Notes: generated by a model not told the origin, from the letters alone. A stretch of 64,000 nucleotides of DNA from Sulfuricurvum sp. (GCA_028718525.1 JAQULP010000004.1:53813-117812), one strand, 5' to 3'. Counted from the stretch's first letter, positions 28,199-36,437 are shown. Numbers and translations are program-made.

Positions 28199-29377
28199 AT
28201 GGTCGCTCTTCACACTATCACCCCTATTGACGATCACGCTCTGGAGCAACTTGGATTCGAATGGCATACCGACAGCGACGAGAGCAAATACATTGCTGAC
28301 TCGCTGGTAGTCGTTAGCGATGCTGAGGCTGAAGCCTATTACGAAGCGGTCAATGAGCTCTATGATATGTATGCTACGGCGGCACAATACGTCATCGACA
28401 ACAACCTCTTTTTTGAGCTTGGCATCCCTTTTAATCTTATTGAAACGATTAAAAAAAGCTGGGAAAACGATGTCCACTGGCATCTTTACGGACGTTTTGA
28501 TCTAGCCGGAGGTATTGGCGGGGCACCGATTAAATTGATTGAATTCAATGCCGATACCCCTACTTCACTTTTTGAAACGGCCATTTTACAATGGGCCTTG
28601 CTGAAACATAACAAGATGGACGAAGAGCGCCAGTTCAATAATGTCTATCAAGCCATCAGTGACAATTTTCGCAGACTCATCACCCTCTTTGATGATCCGG
28701 ATGAATTTGAACGGCTCTATGACGGCTGGAAAATTCTCTTTAGTTCGGTCAGCGGTAATATTGAAGAGGAACAAACGGTTCGTCTCTTGCAGCAAATGGC
28801 GATAGATGCCGGATTTGAAACCGGATTTGAGCCTCTTGGCGGAGTAAAATTCGATGAAGAGGGGATTTATGACAGCAACGAAACTTCCTATGAATATTGG
28901 TTTAAACTCTACCCTTGGGAAGATATAGCGATTGAAGAGCCTGAACTCGCTACCTTGTTAACCACGATTATGAATAATCAAAAAGCGATCCTGATCAATC
29001 CGGCCTATACTTTACTCTTTCAATCCAAAGGGATGCTCAAAATTCTCTGTGACCTTTTCCCCGACTCTCCGTATCTCCTTAAAACCTCATTCGAACCGCT
29101 CAAAGGGGTTCAATGCGTTGAAAAGCGGATGTTCGGACGCGAAGGAGCCAATATACGCATTATTGGAGCCGCCGGTGATGTTGTTGAAGCCAATGAAGGA
29201 CCGTACGGTAATTTCAAACCCGTTTATCAGGAATACGTAGAGTTCCCTCGCGATGCTCAGGGGAATTATTATCAAGCCGGTGTTTTCTTTGCCTATGAAG
29301 CATGCGGTCTTGGATTCCGACGCGGCGGCAAAATCTTGAACAATATGTCAAAGTTTGTAGGTCACCTGCTTCGATGA
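28199..29377 (+). CDS. Glutathionylspermidine synthase-like ATP-grasp ligase
   Basis: 392 residues from ATG 28199, which is six bases after GGAGG; an ATG at 28193 overlaps the upstream stop but touches the SD. The GSP_synth fold is seen in HLYGRFDLAGGIGGAPIKLIEFNADTPTSLFETA near the N-terminus and LLKTSFEPLKGVQCVEKRMFGREGANIRII in the ATP-grasp core. Unlike true glutathionylspermidine synthetases it has no amidase domain. The family forms amide bonds from carboxylates using ATP. Its partner is probably the adjacent lipoprotein or a small molecule (inference). Coupled to the BFD gene by ATGA. Confidence 0.85.
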   Translation: MVALHTITPIDDHALEQLGFEWHTDSDESKYIADSLVVVSDAEAEAYYEAVNELYDMYATAAQYVIDNNLFFELGIPFNLIETIKKSWENDVHWHLYGRFDLAGGIGGAPIKLIEFNADTPTSLFETAILQWALLKHNKMDEERQFNNVYQAISDNFRRLITLFDDPDEFERLYDGWKILFSSVSGNIEEEQTVRLLQQMAIDAGFETGFEPLGGVKFDEEGIYDSNETSYEYWFKLYPWEDIAIEEPELATLLTTIMNNQKAILINPAYTLLFQSKGMLKILCDLFPDSPYLLKTSFEPLKGVQCVEKRMFGREGANIRIIGAAGDVVEANEGPYGNFKPVYQEYVEFPRDAQGNYYQAGVFFAYEACGLGFRRGGKILNNMSKFVGHLLR

Positions 29378-29580
29378 TCGTTTGTGCCTGCCAGAATATC
29401 ACCCTCGATGATATTGTTGAAGCGGTGGAAAAATTGGGTAATGATGCGGATACAATCCGCGAGTATACCCAAGCCGGAAAAGGGTGCGAGTCGTGCTTGG
29501 AAGCAGCGTGTGAAGAGGTTGATCTCCCTTTTCCGTATGCCCTTATCAATGCAGAAGCGATTATCAAACAAAAAAATTAA
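29374..29580 (+). CDS. BFD-like [2Fe-2S]-binding protein
   Basis: 68 residues from ATG 29374, which overlaps the ligase stop; longer frames have no support. Cysteines Cys4-x-Cys6 and Cys38-x2-Cys41 are in the spacing of bacterioferritin-associated ferredoxin and NifU/NirB-type [2Fe-2S] domains (MIVCACQNIT, GKGCESC). Stand-alone BFD proteins pass electrons, for example to release iron from bacterioferritin; no bacterioferritin gene is near. Its position after the ATP-grasp gene is notable. Confidence 0.85.
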   Translation: MIVCACQNITLDDIVEAVEKLGNDADTIREYTQAGKGCESCLEAACEEVDLPFPYALINAEAIIKQKN

Positions 29581-29599
29581 TCTTCGAAAACGAGAGTCA

Positions 29600-30193
29600 A
29601 TGCAAATTCTTAAACGTCCGATGGGACCGTATCAAACCAATTGTTATATTATCCGTATTGATCACAAAGAGATTATTATCGATCCCGGTGTCGGAGCCAC
29701 CGAATGGGTTATGGCCAACGTTTCCCATCCGGTCGCTATTTTGAATACCCATGGCCATTTTGATCATGTCTGGAGTAACCACGAACTGCAAACCAGACTC
29801 TCCATCCCCCTGTACACACCAAAGGGGGATGTAATGCTTTTACAAAACAGTCACTGGATGCCCGATCTTCCCCCTTCTACCCCTGATATTGAAGTGGAAG
29901 GCGATCAAACCTTTACTATTGAGGGGATTGAAGTCAAATTCCACCATTTTCCGGGACATTGTCCCGGCTGTTCGATGATTGAAATCGGAAATGTGATCTT
30001 CAGCGGTGATTTTTTATTCCAAAATTCGATCGGAAGGGTCGATTTTCCCTATTCTGATCCGGAAGCAATGAAAGAGAGCCTGAGAAAATTTGCCCGGATG
30101 CAAGAGGATAAAACACTCTATCCGGGACATGGGGGTGAAACCAGCGTCCATGCCGAGCAACGGCATGTGGATTATTGGATACGGGCGATTTAA
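29600..30193 (+). CDS. Metallo-beta-lactamase-fold hydrolase (glyoxalase II-like)
   Basis: 197 residues from ATG 29600, the start fixed by comparison with the family (MQILKRPMGPYQTNCYII) and a GAGAG upstream. Metal ligands: NTHGHFDHVW (HxHxDH), GHCPGCSM, FSGDFLF and the final GHGGETS. This short form resembles YcbL-type glyoxalase II paralogues, which hydrolyse thioesters. Its stop overlaps the stop of the convergent hotdog gene in a TTAA. It ends the carB operon 20 bp after the BFD gene. Confidence 0.87.
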   Translation: MQILKRPMGPYQTNCYIIRIDHKEIIIDPGVGATEWVMANVSHPVAILNTHGHFDHVWSNHELQTRLSIPLYTPKGDVMLLQNSHWMPDLPPSTPDIEVEGDQTFTIEGIEVKFHHFPGHCPGCSMIEIGNVIFSGDFLFQNSIGRVDFPYSDPEAMKESLRKFARMQEDKTLYPGHGGETSVHAEQRHVDYWIRAI

Positions 30194-30666
30194 CTTTCAG
30201 AATTTTTGAGAAGATCCAGGCGGAGGACGTGCCGTTCCGTCACAACGGTTTTAAACTCTCCTTCAAAGATTTTGATTTCGTGAACAAATCCGCGAACCGT
30301 GACATTGCGTTTGCGCCCCTCTTTTTGATGTTCCGTAGCTTCAAAAACGACAATATCTCCAACGCGTACCGGTGCTAAAAAAAGGCAACTGCACGAGGCC
30401 AGTACCACATTCGGTTCGTTGACTGCAGCCATCGCGGCGAAATCAGCTGCACTGAAAATAAACCCCCCATGGACCAATCCGACTTCATCAGCGCGCATGA
30501 CTTCATTCGTCTCTAACTCAACTTTGACGTAACCCGGTTTGAGTTCCAGGATCTCGCCGCTATAAACCGTATTAATTTTCTCATGCGTCATGAGAACGTC
30601 TTTTTGATTGACCGCTACCTGTAGAACTTCAGTCGTATTTTGTGTATTTGTCTGTTCGTTTGCCAA
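30190..30666 (-). CDS. Hotdog-fold protein, Cj0977-like
   Basis: 158 residues. Start TTG at 30666, supported by AAGGA five bases before; this SD overlaps the cmoB stop. The hotdog core is seen in the VHGGFIFSAADFAAMAAVNEP helix with preceding strands, as in PaaI-type acyl-CoA thioesterases. A hotdog protein next to a CmoB-like methyltransferase is also the arrangement of C. jejuni Cj0976-Cj0977, where the hotdog protein is flagella-coregulated and needed for invasion. Whether it is a thioesterase or a non-enzymatic acyl-CoA binder cannot be told here. Confidence 0.78.
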   Translation of the reverse strand: MANEQTNTQNTTEVLQVAVNQKDVLMTHEKINTVYSGEILELKPGYVKVELETNEVMRADEVGLVHGGFIFSAADFAAMAAVNEPNVVLASCSCLFLAPVRVGDIVVFEATEHQKEGRKRNVTVRGFVHEIKIFEGEFKTVVTERHVLRLDLLKNSES

Positions 30667-30668
30667 AA

Positions 30669-31562
30669 TTATCCTTTTTTAATCCGTACATATCCCCGTT
30701 TCGGTGCAGGATATCCCTCTATAGTTTTACTATTATCGGCAGGATCGAGAAAATCTTCAAGGCTATGGGATTCGATCCACTCGGTTTTACGCTGTTCATC
30801 CGAAGTTGTCACAACGGTTCCAAGAATTTCAAAAGAGGTGAACCCCGCACGGATACACCAATTTTCCAATGCTTTAAGAGTAGGAACAAAATAAACATTG
30901 GTGATTTTTGAATAGCTCTCACTCGGGCAAAGCGCATACGGTTCATCACCATCAATGATAAACGTATCCAAATAGATCTCTCCGTCTTTTGCCAACCCCT
31001 GTGAGAGCGCTTTGAGCATTGCTACGGGATCGCTTCGGTGATAGAGGACTCCTAAACAGAAGATGACATCAAATTTCTCTTCATAAAAGGGAAGATGTTC
31101 TACCCCTAAAAGTTCATAAACAATGTCACTTTTGACATAATGGTTGATTAAATCGAATTGGGATTTAAAAACGGCCGAAGGGTCAAATCCAACCACCTTT
31201 GCGGGAGAGTCTTCCAAAAAACGGAACATATAATAGCCGTTATTGCATCCAATATCGGCAACCTTTTTAGCGTGAAGATTAAAATGGGGACGAAGAAAAT
31301 TGTATTTAAGGTCTGAACGCCATTCGGTATCGATAAAAATACCAAAAAGGTCAAACGGCCCTTTTCGCCACGGCATCATCATCCGTGCGATCCGTTCCAG
31401 TTCTTCCCTATTAACATTGTGACTGCTTGAGAGGGTTACGGTATTGCCTAAATCGACGGATGTCTCTATCTCGGGAAGCTGATCCAAGGCATCACGTAAT
31501 GGAGCGATGTTTTTCCACGTCATCCATTTTGATCGTTCCTGACGCACTACATTTAAGTCCAT
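30669..31562 (-). CDS. cmoB: tRNA U34 carboxymethyltransferase CmoB-like
   Basis: 297 residues from ATG 31562 (AAGGAGAG about nine bases upstream; an earlier GTG at 31610 lacks one). SAM-binding motif [17 protein letters not shown], then [14 protein letters not shown] and [16 protein letters not shown], all characteristic of CmoB, plus the N-terminal [17 protein letters not shown] region. CmoB transfers a carboxymethyl group from carboxy-SAM to 5-hydroxyuridine at tRNA position 34 (cmo5U). CmoA, which makes carboxy-SAM, is not in the window. Confidence 0.9.
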   Translation of the reverse strand: MDLNVVRQERSKWMTWKNIAPLRDALDQLPEIETSVDLGNTVTLSSSHNVNREELERIARMMMPWRKGPFDLFGIFIDTEWRSDLKYNFLRPHFNLHAKKVADIGCNNGYYMFRFLEDSPAKVVGFDPSAVFKSQFDLINHYVKSDIVYELLGVEHLPFYEEKFDVIFCLGVLYHRSDPVAMLKALSQGLAKDGEIYLDTFIIDGDEPYALCPSESYSKITNVYFVPTLKALENWCIRAGFTSFEILGTVVTTSDEQRKTEWIESHSLEDFLDPADNSKTIEGYPAPKRGYVRIKKG

Positions 31563-31601
31563 ATACCCACTCTCCTTGAATCCTAGAATAATCAACCGAT
31601 T

Positions 31602-31607
31602 TTTATA
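31602..31607 (-). promoter_or_regulatory. -10 box for cmoB
   Basis: TATAAA on the minus strand, 39 bp before the chosen cmoB ATG. If it is the -10, transcription starts downstream of the GTG at 31610, which supports the shorter start. Confidence 0.45.
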
Positions 31608-31644
31608 CACATTCGCTTAAGCGGTTATTTTAACGTTAATAGGC

Positions 31645-31650
31645 TAAAAT
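31645..31650 (+). promoter_or_regulatory. -10 box placed for a leaderless cation efflux message
   Basis: TAAAAT ends seven bases before the A of the ATG at 31657, and no purine-rich ribosome-binding site is present. This is the same arrangement as at 17469-17482. Confidence 0.4.
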
Positions 31651-31656
31651 GGCACC

Positions 31657-32541
31657 ATGCGTATAGAAAAAAAAGCCACCCTTATTTCCACAATTGTCGC
31701 CTTCTTATTAGTTACTTTTAAACTCAGCGTCGGAATTATCAGCGGCTCTGTTGCCGTTTTAGCTTCTGCAATCGATTCACTTCTGGATATGGTTGTCTCT
31801 CTTTTCAACTATTTTGCTCTGCATAACTCCGATAGGGAGCCTGACGAAAATTTTAATTTCGGCCGTCGTAAATTAGAGCCCTTAGCCGCGGTGATCGAGG
31901 GGACGATTATCAGCCTTTCCGCACTTTTTATCCTCTATACCGCAATCTCGAAAATGGTTCAGGGGAGTACCATTGAGCACTTGGATATCTCCATTTGGGT
32001 AATGATAGCGTCATTAATCATTACGGCCGGATTGGTATTTTTCTTGAATTACATTGCGAATAAAACAGGGAATATGGTTATTCAGGCGGATGCGCTCCAT
32101 TATAAAACAGACCTCTTCAGCAACGGTGCCGTACTGATTTCCCTGGTATTTATCCATTTTACAAACTTTACCTATATCGATCCCTTATTGGGTATCGGAA
32201 TCAGTATGTATATGATTTATTCTGCCTATCCGTTGATCAAAGAGGGGATATTAATGCTTTTAGATGCCGCTTTGGATCAGGAAAGCGTAGCCAAAATAAA
32301 CAAGCTTTTAAATTCGCAACTCGACATCAACGGTCACCATGATTTGCGTACACGCCGTTCAGGTTCGGAAATCTATATCAGCGTCCATATTGTTTTTAAC
32401 GTTAGTACCTCCCTTTACGACGCCCATATGATAGGGGATAAGATCGAGCTTGGCTTCAAAAATCTTTTTCCGGAAAATAACGTATATTCGCTGATTCATC
32501 TTGACCCTTATGACGATTCTGAAGAGCAGCATTTAGATTAA
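31657..32541 (+). CDS. Cation diffusion facilitator transporter
   Basis: 294 residues. Six membrane segments with the two metal-site motifs of CDF proteins (SAIDSLLDMVVSLFNY in TM2 and QADALHYKTDLFSNGAVL in TM5), followed by the cytoplasmic dimerisation domain (HDLRTRRSGSEIYISVHIVFN). The HxxxD in TM5 suggests a Zn2+/Fe2+ or related divalent cation exporter driven by protons. It is divergent from cmoB and monocistronic. Confidence 0.92.
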   Translation: MRIEKKATLISTIVAFLLVTFKLSVGIISGSVAVLASAIDSLLDMVVSLFNYFALHNSDREPDENFNFGRRKLEPLAAVIEGTIISLSALFILYTAISKMVQGSTIEHLDISIWVMIASLIITAGLVFFLNYIANKTGNMVIQADALHYKTDLFSNGAVLISLVFIHFTNFTYIDPLLGIGISMYMIYSAYPLIKEGILMLLDAALDQESVAKINKLLNSQLDINGHHDLRTRRSGSEIYISVHIVFNVSTSLYDAHMIGDKIELGFKNLFPENNVYSLIHLDPYDDSEEQHLD

Positions 32542-32573
32542 ATCCTCAGGGAAGAGATTCTAAAAATATCGGC

Positions 32574-32579
32574 TAGAAT
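32574..32579 (+). promoter_or_regulatory. -10 box for the DUF3365 gene
   Basis: TAGAAT 27 bp before the ATG at 32607. Confidence 0.4.
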
Positions 32580-32606
32580 TATCGGACATTTCAGTGAAGG
32601 ATATTT

Positions 32607-33158
32607 ATGTTCCGTTTATCTTTGCTTTCCCTCCTCTTCTCATCCCTGCTTTATGGTGAATCCTTATCGGAGGAACAAAGAGTTCAAAAAGGGGAGCAAG
32701 TCTCCCTCATGCTGACCCAAACCCTCGGAGGTGCGCTCAAATCTCAACTGCAAACCGGAGGGGCGTTAAAAGCCCTCCGGTTTTGTACCCTTAACGCCCT
32801 TTCTCTGACCGATCAGGTCGGCCAGGCAACCGACACATCCATCAAACGTATCAGTATACAGAACCGAAATCCGGCAAACGGTGTTTCCAAGGAAGAAAAT
32901 ACAATGTTAGAGCAATGGAACATGCTGGTCAAGAATCACAAATCTCCCCCCCCTCATGTACTTGTCAAAGAAAAAGAACATTATACGTTTTACAAACCGA
33001 TTCTGATTAATAATGAAGTATGCTTAAAATGCCATGGCCATCTTGAAGCCGATTCCGAACTCGCCAAGGAGATACGATCGGCCTATCCTGAAGACAAAGC
33101 GACAGGATATAAAATGGGGGATTTGAGAGGAGTGATCAAAGTGGTTTTTTCTGATTGA
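32607..33158 (+). CDS. DUF3365 periplasmic haem-binding protein
   Basis: 183 residues with signal peptide (MFRLSLLSLLFSSLLYG). One c-type haem motif, Cys139-x2-Cys142-His143 (CLKCHG), preceded by the YTFYKPILINNEVC strand typical of DUF3365/Tll0287-like sensor domains. This is a free-standing periplasmic version, not fused to a kinase or chemoreceptor, so it may be a small redox protein or a detached sensor. GAAGGA precedes the ATG. It ends one base from the stop of the convergent CZB gene. Confidence 0.85.
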   Translation: MFRLSLLSLLFSSLLYGESLSEEQRVQKGEQVSLMLTQTLGGALKSQLQTGGALKALRFCTLNALSLTDQVGQATDTSIKRISIQNRNPANGVSKEENTMLEQWNMLVKNHKSPPPHVLVKEKEHYTFYKPILINNEVCLKCHGHLEADSELAKEIRSAYPEDKATGYKMGDLRGVIKVVFSD

Positions 33159-33159
33159 A

Positions 33160-33609
33160 TCAGACGAAGCTACCCTCTTGAAGAGCAAATAACCTTTTTT
33201 CCAATCGCTCAATCGTCGCAATCAACTTATCAGAGACCCCTTTTAAACGATTATAATAATCTCTGGCAATCTCTTGATGCGCTTCCGAAACTTTTTTGCG
33301 TGTACCGAAAATTTTAGAGAAAAATGAACGATCTTCATCGCTGAAATAGATTTTAAAAATTTTCATATACGTATCATGCAATTCAAAGTGGAGTGCCTCG
33401 ATCTCTTTTAAACAGTCCATACTGGGGATCATGTTGAGTCTTTGCCCTTCCCCGTAAAACCATTGCCCGAATTTACAATCGGTACAACTGACAGGAACCT
33501 GCTCTTTTTCTACAGGAAGCCCTTCAATTAATGCATGCGCACGCTGAACCCATGTTATGTGCGCTTTTTTGGCATTACGAAGATGCATCAGCGTATCTTC
33601 CTTTGTCAT
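33160..33609 (-). CDS. Stand-alone CZB (chemoreceptor zinc-binding) domain protein
   Basis: 149 residues. CZB ligands in order: His17 (HITWV), Cys45 (CKFGQWFYGEG), His74 and His78 (LHFELH). The domain binds Zn2+ through one Cys and three His and in other proteins responds to oxidants such as hypochlorite. Here it has no receptor part, only a C-terminal helical region (about 95-149). AGGAG lies five bases before the ATG; a TATGAT at 33649-33654 fits as -10. It may act in trans on chemotaxis or cyclic-di-GMP proteins (inference). Confidence 0.85.
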   Translation of the reverse strand: MTKEDTLMHLRNAKKAHITWVQRAHALIEGLPVEKEQVPVSCTDCKFGQWFYGEGQRLNMIPSMDCLKEIEALHFELHDTYMKIFKIYFSDEDRSFFSKIFGTRKKVSEAHQEIARDYYNRLKGVSDKLIATIERLEKRLFALQEGSFV

Positions 33610-33709
33610 CGTCTCTCCTTTTCACTTTATTCAAAATCCTAATAAATAATCATATCAGGATAATATCACATCGTTATAACATTTTAGAAAAAATATTTTT
33701 TAAAAACCA

Positions 33710-35278
33710 TTAACGTGCATATTCAACAACGCGGCTTTCTCGGATGACACTAACCTTTATCTCTCCGGGAAATTGCACTTTTTGTGAAATTTCATCAGCG
33801 ATCTCTTTGGCAATCAATACCGTTTCATCGTCATTGACACTTTGGGCACTTACTATGACACGAACTTCACGGCCGGCATTGATGGCATACGCCTGTTTTA
33901 CCCCGGCTTTTTGAGTTGCAATCTCTTCAATCTCACTGACACGCCGTAAAAAGCTTTCCAAGACTTCACGGCGTGCCCCAGGCCTAGCCGCCGAAAGGGT
34001 ATCGGCGGCACATACTGCGGCACATTCGATACTTTTAATCTCTTCATATCCGTGATGCGCGTAAATTGCATTGATGACTACCGGATCTTCGTTGTAGCGA
34101 CGGCACAATTCGGCTCCGATATCGACATGGCTCCCGCCGCTTTCTTGCGTCAATGCTTTTCCGATATCGTGGAATAAGCCGGCTCGACGCGCCAATTTGA
34201 TATCACCTCCCATTTCTGCAGCCATAATTCCCGCCAAATGGGCAACTTCCAGCGTATGGGCCAAAGCATTTTGACCGTAACTGGAACGGTATTTAAGTCT
34301 ACCTACCAGCTTAATCAGCTCCGGATGAACCCCTTGCAGCCCCATATCAAAAACGATATCTTCCCCTTCGCGTTGTATCGCTTCTTCAAAGTCATCATAA
34401 ACTTTTTGGTATACCTCTTCGATTCGGGCAGGTTGAATACGGCCGTCTTCAATCAGCAATTCGATCGTTTTTGTCGCAATGGCACGGCGATAAAGGTTAA
34501 AGCTGCTGACAATAATCGCATTCGGCGTCTCATCAATAATAATATCGACACCGCTAACCATCTCCAGCGTTTTTATATTCCGCCCCTCTTTGCCGATAAT
34601 TCTCCCTTTTAGCTCATCATTTTCCAGATGGATAACACTGATCAACCGCTCTGCCGCATATTCACCGGCAAATCGTGATGTCGCTTGTGCCAAAATATAA
34701 TTGGCCTTGCGTTTTAACTGTTCCTTGCTCTGTTCCTCAAGTTCCCGTGTTTCACGTGCCAATTCCAAACGGGCATTTTCACGTACTTGTTCGAGCAACA
34801 TTGTTTTTGCTTGATGGATTGACAGCCCTGAACGCTGTTCGACAATCATCATCAACTGTTCACTTTTTTGACGGTAGTCTTCTTTTAATTTCTCTAATGC
34901 ACGCTCATTACGTTCAACATTGAGACGCCGATTTTCGATAACGGCACGCTCTGAATCAATCTTTTCCTCTTCAAGCCGTCGAAAGTTTTCAAACCCGCGT
35001 TCATGCTGCTGAATTTTTTCTTCACGTTCGGATAAATCTTTTTTTACTTGTTCATACGTCTCATCGTAATGTTTCTGTGCCTCTTTCTCAATCTCGCGAG
35101 ATCGCAGCGAAGCGCGTTCTAAAAGCATTTGCGCTTCGTTTTCAATCGCTTTGGCTTTAGCTTTTGCCTGTTCCAAATAAAGGTCAAAATGAGCGGCGGT
35201 AATCTTTTTTGAAATTAAAAATCCGACTAACCCGCTTGAGAGGGCAACTCCCCCTCCTACGAGTAGTTCGTTTAACAT
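33710..35278 (-). CDS. rny: Ribonuclease Y
   Basis: 522 residues. N-terminal membrane anchor (ALSSGLVGFLISKKI), a long charged coiled coil (about 35-200), a KH domain (GRIIGKEGRNIKTLEMVSGVD) and an HD domain (RRAGLFHDIGKAL). Membrane-bound endoribonuclease that starts mRNA decay. The ATG has GAGG seven bases before it, inside the end of the folate cyclo-ligase frame, which overlaps rny by 95 bp. Confidence 0.96.
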   Translation of the reverse strand: MLNELLVGGGVALSSGLVGFLISKKITAAHFDLYLEQAKAKAKAIENEAQMLLERASLRSREIEKEAQKHYDETYEQVKKDLSEREEKIQQHERGFENFRRLEEEKIDSERAVIENRRLNVERNERALEKLKEDYRQKSEQLMMIVEQRSGLSIHQAKTMLLEQVRENARLELARETRELEEQSKEQLKRKANYILAQATSRFAGEYAAERLISVIHLENDELKGRIIGKEGRNIKTLEMVSGVDIIIDETPNAIIVSSFNLYRRAIATKTIELLIEDGRIQPARIEEVYQKVYDDFEEAIQREGEDIVFDMGLQGVHPELIKLVGRLKYRSSYGQNALAHTLEVAHLAGIMAAEMGGDIKLARRAGLFHDIGKALTQESGGSHVDIGAELCRRYNEDPVVINAIYAHHGYEEIKSIECAAVCAADTLSAARPGARREVLESFLRRVSEIEEIATQKAGVKQAYAINAGREVRVIVSAQSVNDDETVLIAKEIADEISQKVQFPGEIKVSVIRESRVVEYAR

Positions 35279-35828
35279 TAGTTTTCCTCATGCTTTGGAC
35301 CCCATGAGGGGTAATGAGCAGGTCTCCTTGCACATCATAATCATCGCATATATTGTGTATTGTTTGACACTTACACGGTTGAATAAAAATCGTAAACGGT
35401 TTCGTTTTAAGGGTCGGGAAAAATCGATCATACATCCCTTTACCGAAACCGATTCGGCGCAGTGACCCGTCTACCCCTACTACAGGGACAATAGCTACAT
35501 CTATTAAATTATATTTTCTATACGAATTCCGCGGCTCATAAATACCAAATGCTTTACGTTCCAACGGGTATCTCAATGGTACCATTTTGAAACTGACGCC
35601 ATCCATAAACGGCAAGTATACTTCTTGTTTACGACGAAATTTTTTAACGCTTTTACGGACATCGGCTTCAAAACCCATCGGCCAAAAAAACAATATTTTT
35701 TTTGCTTTTAGATCGTCCAATAACGTTTCAAGCATCTGCCTGACTTTAGTGTCGCCCAGACGTTTAGAACTAGGGCTGAGAGTTTTCATACGGTTGAGAC
35801 AGTGAACTCTAACATCACTTTTGGACAC
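35184..35828 (-). CDS. 5-formyltetrahydrofolate cyclo-ligase
   Basis: 214 residues from GTG 35828 (AAGG six bases before). Converts 5-formyl-THF to 5,10-methenyl-THF with ATP. Recognised by KILFFWPMGFEADVR, LERKAFGIYEPR and the signature VPVVGVDGSLRRIGFGKGMYDRFF. The conserved core ends near residue 175 (GDLLITP). The frame continues about 38 residues as a very basic tail, with 95 bp overlapping the rny start; this extension is probably not part of the enzyme fold. It is the first gene of the pair with rny. Confidence 0.88.
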   Translation of the reverse strand: MSKSDVRVHCLNRMKTLSPSSKRLGDTKVRQMLETLLDDLKAKKILFFWPMGFEADVRKSVKKFRRKQEVYLPFMDGVSFKMVPLRYPLERKAFGIYEPRNSYRKYNLIDVAIVPVVGVDGSLRRIGFGKGMYDRFFPTLKTKPFTIFIQPCKCQTIHNICDDYDVQGDLLITPHGVQSMRKTNVKRTTRRRGSCPLKRVSRIFNFKKDYRRSF

Positions 35829-35846
35829 TTTTTACCTTTGCTTCGT

Positions 35847-35852
35847 TATAAT
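35847..35852 (+). promoter_or_regulatory. -10 box for tlpA-ftsY-radA
   Basis: A perfect TATAAT 30 bp before the tlpA ATG, in the short divergent region shared with the folate cyclo-ligase gene. Confidence 0.5.
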
Positions 35853-35882
35853 CTTCATTATTTTACTCTAAAAAGGTTTTGT

Positions 35883-36434
35883 ATGCATTTTAAAACCCTC
35901 ATAATCCCTTTACTCGCGTTTGCCTTTCTTTTTCAAGGGTGCGGTGAAAAATCGGGAGAGGAAGCGTTGGTTTCAACCGCTGAATTTACCCTAAGCGATA
36001 CCCAAGGAAAAAGTTATACCGTTGAAAAGCAAGGGACCAATTTTACCCTCGATGCCGGCAAAGACAAAGTAGTCCTTTTCGATATTTTTGCAACCTGGTG
36101 TCCGCCATGCCAGGCCGAAGTTCAGCATTTGGGAAATTTACAAAAAAAATATGGGGAAAACCTTATTATCATGGGGATAACCATTGAAGAAGACAAAAGC
36201 AACAGCGAATTAGAAGCTTTCCGTGAAAAATACAAGGGGGGAAATTATTTGATCAGCAATAAAGCCGACAATCAATCCCTTGCACGTGCGATAGCATCGA
36301 CAATCGGTGTAGGACAGCAATTTCCGATTCCCCTTATGGTTCTTTACAAAAACGGCGAATACGTAACGCACTACGAAGGCGCTACCCATGAAGAGATTAT
36401 TGACCGTGATATCGCACAAGCACTGGGGAAATAA
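35883..36434 (+). CDS. TlpA-like thioredoxin lipoprotein
   Basis: 183 residues from ATG 35883 (AAAGG six bases before). Lipoprotein signal with lipobox FQGC (Cys20) and a TlpA/ResA-type thioredoxin domain with active site WCPPC and the cis-Pro region PIPLMVLYKNGEYVTHY. It lies on the periplasmic side of a membrane and probably keeps cysteines reduced, for example for cytochrome c maturation (family knowledge). Four bases before ftsY. Confidence 0.9.
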   Translation: MHFKTLIIPLLAFAFLFQGCGEKSGEEALVSTAEFTLSDTQGKSYTVEKQGTNFTLDAGKDKVVLFDIFATWCPPCQAEVQHLGNLQKKYGENLIIMGITIEEDKSNSELEAFREKYKGGNYLISNKADNQSLARAIASTIGVGQQFPIPLMVLYKNGEYVTHYEGATHEEIIDRDIAQALGK

Positions 36435-36437
36435 ATT

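Noticed and set aside
29384..29599. N-terminal extension of the MBL-fold hydrolase
   Set aside because: The extra 72 codons overlap the ferredoxin gene out of frame and have no similarity to the family; the ATG at 29600 fits family length.
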